From Lepisosteus oculatus (taxonomy: Eukaryota > Chordata > Actinopteri > Semionotiformes > Lepisosteidae), in assembly GCF_040954835.1 (NCBI RefSeq), contig NC_090723.1, positions 6,272,001 through 6,336,000 of the forward strand: 64,000 nt of DNA, given 5' to 3'. This document shows positions 45,184 through 64,000 of the stretch, piece after piece. A program made the position numbers and the translations under genes. Numbering within the stretch: the first letter of the stretch is position 1; each line of letters starts with the position of its first letter. Below the pieces are notes generated by a model. The model did not search any database, was not told where the DNA came from, and worked only from the letters and a program-made list of their open reading frames with translations.

Positions 45184-48100
45184 TCACGTCCTCGCCGCCC
45201 GCCGGCTCTTGGCGCTCATGTGCCGCAGGCTGCGGTGCACGTCCTGGGCGAAGGCCCGCAGGTTGGCCAGGACGATGTGCGCCGCCACGCGCTTCTCGAA
45301 CTCCCCGGCCAGCCGGGCCGCCAGCCCCGAGTCGACGTACTGCACCACATTGATCTCCAGCTGGGCCAACTGGGACACCTGCAGGAGCCCCCCAGAAAAT
45401 CACAATGAAACCTTCAGCCTTTCATAAGGGATTCAGATGTCACTCACCCTCCAGATCTAGGGTCATCACCTTCAGGCATATTTTACACCTCAACATTTAA
45501 TATCTAATGCAATCAGTTACTCAATGAATGAAGTCTACGTTTTCCAATGTCTAAGTGGCCCCCCAGGAGCAGAGGTGACTGTTTTATTCCTGCTGGCCTC
45601 TATAGGTTCTTAACCATGTGCATCGGAAAAGCTCCCACCTTGTAATTCTGGGTCATCAGGTCCCTGATGTCAGCCAGGAGGATGTCCAGCTTCTCAGGAG
45701 CCACCGAATGATCACGGACTATGGTTAGGAGGTGCTGGAACATCTGGAGCCCCTCTGTCATTCTGGTGAGAGATGTCTCCTGCCAGGGGAACAGTCACAG
45801 CTCTAAGGACTTGGGGAAATTGCAGCCGGAGTCGGATTTCAAGGAGGGCAGGCACGAGCTCAGAAGGTAAGGAACAAATCTGTTTCTCCTCGGTTCTGCC
45901 AGCCTAATGCCGTGCTCATGCCTTTTCTTTTGCAAGGTTTTGCTTGTGGTGTTTGCCAGCCTTTAATGTGCTGCTCTGTGCAATGTCACTGTTTTATCAC
46001 AATTTAGCAGAACTCTTATTGCCACAGCATCAACCATACGGGCAGATTTAAATGCATCTTGATAGTTTAGGTTCAGACTCAGAAATTAAAGGTACACCTG
46101 CCTTTGGCTCGTGACAAAAAATCACCAGCCTACTAAGCTTGCTGCAGGAGTGTTCTGGGACACCTGTGGCTTTTTTGTAAAGTATGGGGCAGGAAAGCCC
46201 AGCCACTTTTTTGATCCTGGAGTTGCCCCTTCCTGTCTTAAACAATCCACTCCTGGACCAGTGCAAAAGAAGCTCTTGCGCACACTCTCCCCTGCATTAC
46301 AGTACAGGGAGAGAGCCAGGTGTGCTCTACTCACCAGGGTGAATTCTGTAGTCAGGGCCTTGAGGACAGGGGCAGAGGGGATTCCCAGCTGGGCAGCCAT
46401 CATCTGGAGGTCTATGTCCTTATAGTCTGGCAGGGCCTGTGCGAGAGAGAGAGAGATGCCATCAGGCTCACATTTCCAAACAGAGAGAGGAAAGTCTCGT
46501 TCTTGCGTCGATTTCCAGTGGGTTTCACTTAGACACTGCAGTGTCTCAGAGCATAAGAATGATTGCAAACACCAGGAGGCCATGCGGCCGTTTGGTGGTT
46601 AGTAACGAATCGATTGGCGTTCAGACATTTCTTGAATATTGGGAAAATGCTCACATGGCATAAGTCATTGTTTGTATCTTGTTTCTTTATGCTTAAGAAA
46701 AGCATTAGTAAAACGTTCATCCTGTAGGAAAAAGTGTTGCTTCGGGCTTCTGTCCTTGAGCATGCTTTCATAGTGCCTGCACTCTGCTTATTGCACTTTA
46801 ACCCTCTTTGCTGTGAGCCAGGCATGGACAAGGTTTATTAGGGACAAAGCAGACAGGCTGGAGTCTGAAATTGGAGCCTGCTTCACAGAGGGACGTCCTG
46901 GTTCTAGAAGCCCTCTGGGGTGGTGAGTGACATGCTCTGGCTGCTCCCTCTGTTTGGCTGCAGGCAGTGAATGTTTATCTGCAGAGAGCCCTGCAAATCT
47001 GCACACACCAGCCTGACTGTTCAGCTTTTCAGCCTGTAATTATCGGGTTGTCTGTAGCAGGAGACGGAATTGTATTTATTCATTTGTTATGGCACTGATA
47101 AAGGGTGGGGACGCACTCCCCCTGTACCCCTTTAAACTCCATCAGTGCTGCAGCATGGCTTGCCAGGGAGGGATTAAGAAGAAGGGGTGCTGCAGCCAAC
47201 TCTGGAAAAACTAACATCAGATTTGCTCCGTTTTCACTCGTTCCGCACAGCATCATCAGGCGTTATTCCGTGCTTTTATCTTGCTTGGCCTGGCATCATG
47301 AAAACAATCTTGCTTTCTCTCTGGAGTCGGCCATGCTTTGCAAGGATTACAGTGGTCTTGATACTCTACTCTGCAGCGTATTTGTTTGCCGTTAAGTGTC
47401 TGATCTCAAGGTCTGTTTCTTTCATGAAGCAGCTGGGTCCAACTCTTTGTGTAAAGACACACCTCTTTCTCTCAGTCTTAAATGGACGTTGTAGTCTATC
47501 CGGTTGACTCGGCAATTCAAACTATTATCAGAAGGCTGCTTGTCCTGTGAGGGTCTGACAAGCCAGAGGCACAGGGCGCAAGGTGGGGAAGAGATCACAT
47601 GGCTTCTTTCCTCTTGGACAGCTTGGCGATCATACTGTATGTGGACAGCACGTCTTCGGGAGGAAAGGGGGAAATTGAAGCAAACTCCACACAGACAGGT
47701 GCAGATGGCTGGAGTCAAAACCAGAACTCTGTAGTATTTTCAGTACTTGCTCCTTTAAGGCCAACAATAAGCATTTGTAGGACCTTGTGTGGTATAACAG
47801 GAGGTAGATAACATTATTCCAGAATTGTTCAAAGAATTGCTGGACTGCCCATTGCAAAGAAATGTTGACACAGTTGCAGTCCATGTGCTGTCTCTATCTT
47901 CTCGTGCATTCGTTTCTTGTTTGCTAGCATTCCAGAATGAAGTACCCACGCAATATGTAATCCACAAGCTGAACAGATTTCAAAAGCACTTTGGTTTTTA
48001 ATGTTTTGTTGGTGTCTCAGAGTGGGGAGGTGCACAGCACTACTGGGTACCTGGTTTCATTCCAAATTTGCATAAGCATACATGCCACATGTACTTTGCA

Positions 48101-49643
48101 AGTACCACAACTCCCAACTTTTGCCAAAACCTCAAACGCTAGTTCTGCAAAAGCCCAAATGCGAAATCGACTGGCTGAAAACAAGCATGCTTATCACACT
48201 GACCTACAGCCCTTGCTATCGGAGCAAAAGCAAAGCAATGTTGCAGGAGAGGAGTGTTTGGGAATGCTATCCTATGGCTTGCTGCCCTGTGCTTGCTGTC
48301 CTGTGCTTTGTGAGAATCCCACATTCAGTTTTGGCTCTGCTATTTAAAAAATACTTATATTTCTATTTATGACAACTACATTTCCTCTGGTTTCCTGGAG
48401 TGCTGAGTCATTACTAAGCTTGGCTGAGGAAGCTTTCAAGCTAATATCTTGTTGCATAACGCAGGAAACTTTTACGAAACTCTTTTAGTCATATGTGCAG
48501 TATACTCTGTAATTCTACAGAACGTGAAGTGACAACAGAGCTGGTACAGCCTCTGTGTTGAAACCTTTGGAAGGATTAAAGAAGACTGTCTACAAAGACT
48601 TTTATCTGAGAGAGCATGTTAAACTGCTGGAGAGTTCACTTGAAGAAGACGTTTACTAAATTTCCAAATTCCTGCCCTTTTTAAGTTGTGTAGCTAGTCA
48701 GAAAAATTGGTCTTCGAGCTGTGAAATTTTTAATTGCTCAGTCTGTTTAACACACCCAGATCCGTCACTTTCCCCGAGTCAGGAATGTATCTCAAATCCA
48801 GCAAAGCCAAATTGCACTTCTCCAAGAATGGAATGTATTTGTTTTTAAATCGGGGTTTGTCCCACAGTACTCACCAGAGCCTTGGTCACCTCTGGAATGT
48901 CATCCTGGATCTTCTTCACCAAGCTCCAGCTCTGGCTGACTACTTTCTGGAATTCTGGATCTTCCATGACAAGTCCGATTTCTCCAGAATACTCTGGCAG
49001 GGGGTGGGCACAGGCCAGCAGAGCCAGGCAGAAGTGCATAGACAGGGCTGTTAGAGGAAACACACTTGTTATAGTCCTTGCACGCAGGAGAGAAAGGCAG
49101 CTCTGCAGAGCTCTGGGTGAGTTGCAGAGAGGAGCATAAATGATCTTTAGCTCTCAGCTTTCACTGCTCACTCCTAGAGCGCTGTTGTACTTGTACAACA
49201 CAAACAAAAGCAAAGCTGATGAACAGTGCCTCCTACAGACCTAATCAGTGATAGAACTGTTACATCATGCAGAGCGACAAACAGAAAACAGAATATCCAA
49301 GAGGCCGCTGGCTCTTCAGAATCACTCCTTAGCAGTGCCTCGGAGAGGAGACTGTTACTGTGCCGAATTTCTCTTTCGATTGTGGTGGCTTTTGCTGAAT
49401 CCACAGAGTAGCTTTGTTTCTTTTGCTTTGCTTAAATGTTGTTTCAAAGAGAGTTGTTCTTTTAGCTTAACATTTCAGTCCTAAAAAAGTTAATTTGCAA
49501 TTATTTCATTGCCATAAGAAACAGTATCCCAGTGCAAATTGCTAAGAGTAATTTAACTTTGAATGAAAAGCGAATAATTTAGCTTTGAATTAAGTAAGAA
49601 TTTAGGAAAACACATAAGCTTACTTACTGTATAAAGAATTCAT
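45184..49643 (-). CDS. CSF3: CSF3, granulocyte colony-stimulating factor
   Basis: CSF3 is a secreted four-helix cytokine that acts through CSF3R to drive neutrophil production. Five minus-strand exons: 49628-49643 (MNSLY plus one base), 48875-49047, 46335-46436, 45639-45779 and 45184-45378 (stop TGA). They join to 208 codons. The signal peptide core is MHFCLALLACA, with probable cleavage near AHP or PLP. Helix A contains SLVKKIQDD, aligning with the mammalian VRKIQGD, and the family landmark LGIPSAP is in exon 3. The last exon carries helix D, ending AFAQDVHRSLRHM. Intron phases (1,0,0,0) and exon sizes parallel human CSF3. The predicted mature chain has no cysteine. Identity is supported by the position between MED24 and PSMD3. 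The first exon is inferred from its phase, a strong gtaagt donor and the upstream TATA box. Confidence 0.92.
47415..47490 (-). mobile_element. Short LINE-like remnant in a CSF3 intron
   Basis: The minus strand has ggtgtgtctttacacaaaga, shared with the LINE ends at 33.8 and 42.2 kb. Very short and diverged. Confidence 0.35.
49628..49643 (-). other. CSF3: CSF3 first coding exon (16 nt)
   Basis: On the minus strand ATG AAT TCT TTA TAC A is followed by gtaagtaag, a near-consensus donor. It supplies the one base needed to complete the codon at the start of the exon at 49047, whose acceptor is tttcctctaacag. Mammalian CSF3 also has a short first coding exon ending in phase 1. Without it, translation would have to start at the internal ATG at 49039. 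Confidence 0.7.
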
Positions 49644-49738
49644 TCTATGTGGGTTTGTAGTGTCAGATTTTTAGATCCACTGAACAGGTTAGTCAGAGCA
49701 CTAACTGAGAACTGAAAATACAGTAGGAGACCCTGGAA

Positions 49739-49775
49739 TATAAATACAATCAATGATGGAATGTTGAAATCCCCA
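49739..49775 (-). promoter_or_regulatory. CSF3: CSF3 core promoter: TATA-like and CK-1/NF-kB-like motifs
   Basis: On the minus strand TATTTATA (plus-strand 49739-49746) lies about 100 bp before the start codon. GGGGATTTCAA (49764-49774) lies about 20 bp further upstream and resembles the CK-1 (GRGATTYCAY) and NF-kB sites of mammalian CSF3/CSF2 promoters. Motif-based only. Confidence 0.5.
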
Positions 49776-49779
49776 AATT

Positions 49780-52700
49780 TCACAAGACTCTGACATACTG
49801 TAGGAAACATAGTATCATTGTAAACTGTAGTACTTAACCGCCAATCTTTTCAAATGCGAATGAAGTCATATAACGTTGAAATCGATCATTGTTACGCACT
49901 GTGTAATACTCAGCATATATGTGCTCATACAGCATATCTATAAACGGTAGTTTGTCAACTCAAAAATGGTTGAATATTGAGAATTAAGCATATGTGACTA
50001 TTTTCTGGACACAACCATTCATCTTGCACTGGCGTTTGCGTTGTACCTGGACAGCTGTTGTCAGGTGTTGCCCTGCGTGTGCAGACGGGTACATTGAATT
50101 GCTGTCCTTCCCCCCCAACAGCTCATGCGCTCAGTCCCATCTCAGTTCCTCTCCCTTGCTTCTACGGTCACCTCTCACACTGGTTTGCCTTGTGTACCGC
50201 AGGGAGGTGTACAGATGACATACAGCATAGTATTTCTATCTTCTCTGTTCTACGGACCGTAAGCCACTGTACCTTTCTAACACCGCAAAATATTTACTTT
50301 CTGTGTGTGAGAGAGATGCATTATACTTTCTTATCGTGTCTCTTGGAAGTCTACTGGGTAAGAGGGTGTCAACCAATCTAAAAAATAAGAAGAATAAACT
50401 ATATTCTACAGGGAAACGTGTTACAGATAGTTTCAGATGGTTTTGAAATACACATTTGGGTCCGTTAGTAATATTTGCTCCTATTGTTCTTCAAGAAAAA
50501 TAGAACCCAAAATCATGTGTTTTTACAATGTTAAGAATATTAAATTGGTGTTACCATGATCATGACGGAACATGATATGATATTATCTCTAAGGTTTTTG
50601 TCATTTTTATGGTTTTATAATTACTTCTAGATTAAGAGTGTTGAAAACAAGGTTTCTGAGTATTAAATTGATGATCAATTGAGCAAGTTAAGAGATTTAA
50701 TGAAAACCTTTTGATTTGAGTGCAGTTTGAGGTCTCTCTATTCTGGACTTGAAGAGTGCTGTAATTAACGGTTTCCAGTGTGGTAAAATTTCCACCAGTT
50801 TCTGCAATCTAGGTCCTGGTTAGGTTTCTCACTGCATTGCACAGACAGGGGAAGACAGAGGCTGGTCCCCTGAGATCTTTCAACCTTTGTCCCTTCTGCT
50901 TTCAGTTTGTGTCCATCTAAGCTGTTCCTAATTTACATTGCCACACCATAACTGCTTCAGGTTTTCCCATCTTTCCGCATGAGGCGGGCCAATTCATTAC
51001 CTGCAGTTAGGCAAATCCTCAAAGCTCATGACATCATTTCTCTGTGTTTGCCAATAGCATAGATTCCAGGTTCACATAATCGGAGACACTTGAGATCTCC
51101 TTAGCATACTGCAATCTGAGATAATATAACAGCAATAATCCAAAAGGCAATGTGTGAATAAAATAAAATGCTGTAACATTCTCACTAGACAATCATTAAA
51201 ATGAGAAAACAAATCACAAATAGCATCAGCTTTTATTTATCAAGCACAAACCCATACAAAAACTAGTAGGCAAATGATTTAGCAATGATAGAAAATGAAT
51301 CTTTTGTTTTGCTTTTAAAAAATGATGAACTACAAGCTGTATTTACAAATCTGTATGTGTTTTAAGGTTCCATTTGTGTGAATGAATTAGAATTATGCCC
51401 CTTGTTTTAACCTTCAAATCCATGTTGAGTTGGGGGAAGCATACTCTTACTGGGGGCATGTTCCAGTTAGCTCATTATTGAGAAAGAAGTAAACCAATGT
51501 TATTCGACCCTTTAAATACAAAACAAGCATGTTTTGCCAGCCACTTTGACACAGCTAGACGAAAATACTGTAAAAGCAATTGCCAGGTGTAATTATATTA
51601 GGTGAACATTTAAAGATTCATGAAGTCCATTTTCAGTGCGTTCTAGCTGAAAAAGAAACCTCTGCTTAAGAAGTTCTTTTGTGCATCCTAAGCAAACAAT
51701 TTCAAAACTGCTTTTCAACTTTGTCTGACAAAACGTCTATTGTGTTTTTCAAGCAGGTGACGCTAGGGGGGCACTCCCATTTCTTCACAACGAGGAGGAA
51801 ATGCTGCAGCCAGTGGAATCCATACAACTGACAAAGCTGCCTGTAGCCAGCGCCTGCAGAGCCCCAAGGAAGAGCAAGGTAGTTTTCTCTTTCTTGATCT
51901 ACAGGAAGCCAGGAAAGACTCAGCACCTTGGCTGTTATGTAATCTTCAATGCTATCGTGTGTCAAAAGTACCACAGCCACATTGAGAACCTGATAAAACG
52001 CCGCTACAATGGCTTTTGGGAAGTTTTACTTGCAATATTTCCCAAGTAATGATGCATGTGAGCCGTTTCTGTGTTGGGAGAATCATCACATTTAACAGTG
52101 AAATCTGACTTACTGGCACACGGTCCTTCCTACATATTCACAAAACTTAAAAGGGTACTTCTTCTACAGTGTGATACTCATCAGGATTAGCGGTTATTAC
52201 AAAGGAATAATTGCTAAAACACCAGTAGATCACAAAAGGACTGTGTGTTTCTACCTAGGGAAAACAAAGATTACTTTTGCAGGATGGTATACAGGGACAA
52301 TGCCAACAGCTGTGAGTAATATTACATACTATTTCCATTCAGAATTGGAATACATTTCTGACGTCAATCTTACCTCTACTGTATACAAAGGCCATGAGGT
52401 TTAGTCTTGTTCTAGATATGAGAACAGTAAACTGCAAACAGTTGAGTAATATTGCTCTTTCCTTTTATACATTTTGACTTGCAATAAATATTTCTAACGT
52501 CAACCTTATATTCAGTGGATATTTGTAAAGGCCCTAAAGGCTTACAGTCCTGTTCTGCATATGAGAAAAACAAATTAAGTGTTCCCCCATGACATGAACA
52601 CTAAAATTATAACTAGGCAGTTAGCCATCTTTTTATTCCTATATCAGAGCAAATATCAAACAAGCACACCAAAAATAATAAAACTCCACCCTGGTATACT

Positions 52701-53560
52701 GTAAATAAAACAAACACTGTGTGTAGTGTATATATAAAAAAGGTTTTTAATTGCTTCTGTTACACAAATGCCCATTCCTCTGATTGAGGCTGGCTAGATG
52801 GTTAGACCCATGGGCACGATTGCACAGCGGTGATGATAGTGAAATAAAGACACTTCTTCGTCCTTCAGATCTCACAAGACGAGCCCACTTGCCTGCCGCG
52901 AGTCAGATGGCACAAGGTGCTTCTGGGGAAGCTAGAGTTTAAAACTGTAGCAAGGGGCAGACAGGGGGCTGGGGAAAGACGGAACAAAACCAAACAAAAT
53001 TCTTTTGTGGTTTGTCTGGGGAGAGGTCATACTCTTGTGACTAAAAGAAAAGCAGAAACCAATTCTGAAAGAAAGAACCCAGGGACTGGTAGGTTTCCCA
53101 GTCTGTCATGGACTGCAAGGAGAAGTCTACTTTCTCTAGTATCACCCTGGGCACTAGGATTTGATTTTTGCCAAATACACTGTGGTTATATTGATGATGC
53201 TCTTCCTCTTTCTAAACACTGCATTATTAATGTCTTTTGATGGTTGTCAGATAAGGTTGTAAATAAGCTGAAGTAATAACTGTACCTTCAGGATCTTAGA
53301 ATATCTCACTTTTCGTATCAATCAAAAGCCTGACAATTTCTGTTTCTCACTTTTAAAACAATGTAGGGTTTGTTTACTTTTCCATTTGATATTTCATTTA
53401 TACCAAACAATAATATAGCCCACAGCCTTTTCAGAAGTCTTAAAAAAAAAAAGAGAGACAGCCATTCTAGGGTGTAATAGGATAATTGAACTGTATTAGC
53501 AGACGCCAAGAAGATGTGACCAGAAAGACAACCAGGTATGAGATAAAAACAACAAACAAA
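49780..53560. other. AT-rich spacer between CSF3 and PSMD3
   Basis: No conserved coding exon was found. The stretch holds a CTCF-like partial match at 51757-51772, AT-rich sequence and possible PSMD3 3' UTR sequence from 53567 downward, with a TTTATT (minus-strand AATAAA) at 52632-52637. Regulatory elements for CSF3 could be here, but none is identifiable by eye beyond the core promoter. Confidence 0.5.
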
Positions 53561-53567
53561 AAGACAT

Positions 53568-62710
<9,143 letters not shown>

Positions 62711-62864
62711 CCTCTTTGCTTCCGAACGCAAACCACTAGGCTAACGGTTACTGAAGAAAGTAAAGCTATTTCAGTAACTATCTTTATTTTCTTATCTACT
62801 TTGCAGGAGTACTCGCTAACAATTACCTGTCCCCAGCAGAATGACTGGCAACTATGGACGACGC

Positions 62865-62890
62865 GCTAGGGATTCTGGGAGTCAGGCATC
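62865..62890 (-). promoter_or_regulatory. PSMD3: ZNF143-like motif upstream of PSMD3
   Basis: On the minus strand TGACTCCCAGAATCCC (62869-62884) resembles the ACTACAAYTCCCAGAATGC element of TATA-less housekeeping promoters. It lies about 160 bp upstream of the PSMD3 start codon. The true transcription start is not known. Confidence 0.35.
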
Positions 62891-62934
62891 TCTAGCCGAT
62901 CATGCTACTTCTTCATCAGGCAAAAGGTGAGGAA

Positions 62935-64000
62935 CACAGAACCTCAGATCATGAACTATTATGTTGATTGCATTCAATAATTACGGTCGACTGTTAGGCT
63001 GTTCCATGAAGCCACTGAACGTCTTTAAGTAAAGTGAAAAAGAAATAAAAGAAAAGGCATTGGTTATTTGGTTAATGGTCAGAAAAGCCAGGGAATTTTA
63101 TATCACCATTCATTACAGTATTAAGTCTAATATGACTAAGTGCTCCCTTGGAAATCTGTATCCCCGGGAAATTTCGAAATTGAAGATTTCCTTATCCCGC
63201 GGGTGTCTCCGTTATTCTTAGCTCCTTGACTGATAAAGACATTGGCAAAACGTGAGCAGTCGATCAGGTTGTTAGTTCAATTTAGAAACGGAAAGCAGAG
63301 ATTAGGAAGGAAATCCGCAGACCGCCAGGGCTCTGATCAAAGACAGTGATCATTTGCTGTTCTCTAATGCTGATCAACTGGGCCATCGATCTCCATTACC
63401 TCCACACCTCAAGATCAATTGGATTGTTTTCTTCAAGTCATTCGACAAACATCTTTAACGCCGACTGTATACGATAAATCGACATGAACACGAGTGCAGA
63501 TTCAGATGAATTTTATGTGAGTTCCTCCCTTTTTTATAAACTGCGTTAATGAATCAGAAACACCAGCGAAGCTTGATAAAGCTGACAGTAGTAATAGCCG
63601 CTATTCCCATGGTATTGAACCGTATTTATAAAACATGCTGCTCCTTTAATATTCCCTCCACTGAACCACTTATGCAATCTTTCCTGTTAGACAGCTGAAA
63701 TCCTAGCAATTGGAAGTCCGTCCTTATTCTCTCTTAAGTGGATGATAAATCACAACTTAAATGCTCTAGCGGGGTGCTCTCTTTTGCATTTCTCAGATCA
63801 TTGAAAAAGCTGCTAACAAGTAGTTAAGCTCCGTTTTTTACAGTTCTAAGGCATTTTTCCATGCAATCTGCTTTTTGTTTTCTGTAGCAGCTTTAAAATG
63901 TTCTCTATGATATTATACAGTGCCCTCTCAAATCTCACTCCTGCAGCTCTCGTATACAGTAGATGTTTCTAAGGTTTGTGAGACTGTAGATCATTCGAGT
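62935..64000. other. Unannotated sequence beyond PSMD3
   Basis: About 1.07 kb without a recognisable exon, repeat family or open frame of note. In mammals GSDMA lies on this side of PSMD3, but nothing resembling it is seen. Confidence 0.5.

Noticed and set aside
49037..49063. CSF3 start codon at the beginning of the open frame near 49063 or at 49039
   Set aside because: The frame's upstream part is intronic (tttcctctaacag acceptor at 49048), and the frame opens with GTG. The 16-nt upstream exon gives a better signal peptide and the right phase.

Overview
The window is vertebrate nuclear DNA, most likely from a ray-finned fish. The genes are split into many short exons with GT-AG introns and phases that add up. 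Introns and spacers hold fish-type SINEs, truncated LINE 3' ends, a hAT-type MITE and Penelope-like termini. There are no bacterial features. All three complete genes are single-copy here, and the repeat types look to me like those of gars, bowfin or sturgeons rather than a derived teleost, but the species cannot be fixed from sequence alone.

Layout: (1) 24-10268, plus strand: the 3' part of ARHGAP23 (15 exons seen: PH domain, RhoGAP domain, long GC-rich low-complexity tail), whose gene start lies left of the window. (2) 10269-about 21000: 3' UTR and spacer with a hAT MITE, a CTCF-like site, a palindromic pair of Penelope-like ends and a probable MED24 promoter near 19.0-19.1 kb. (3) 21039-37082, plus strand: complete MED24 coding sequence, 25 coding exons, 989 codons plus stop. 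(4) 37.5-44.1 kb: repeat-bearing spacer with one unexplained minus-strand reading frame. (5) 49643-45184, minus strand: CSF3 (granulocyte colony-stimulating factor), five exons with a 16-nt first coding exon, TATA and CK-1/NF-kB-like motifs upstream and an AU-rich 3' UTR. (6) 49.8-53.5 kb: AT-rich spacer. (7) 62710-53568, minus strand: complete PSMD3 (26S proteasome lid subunit), 12 exons, 514 codons plus stop. (8) 62.7-64.0 kb: PSMD3 promoter side and unannotated sequence.

MED24-CSF3-PSMD3 have the same order and relative orientation as on human 17q21. ARHGAP23 sits where THRA lies next to MED24 in mammals. The genes are functionally unrelated (Rho GTPase control, Mediator, cytokine, proteasome), so the arrangement is conserved synteny, not an operon. 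I found no undescribed multi-gene system. The most unusual items are a 42-bp tandem array in an ARHGAP23 intron that copies the 3' splice site about 17 times, a CSF3 whose predicted mature chain has no cysteine, and a 5S-rRNA-derived SINE family carrying a CTCF-like motif.
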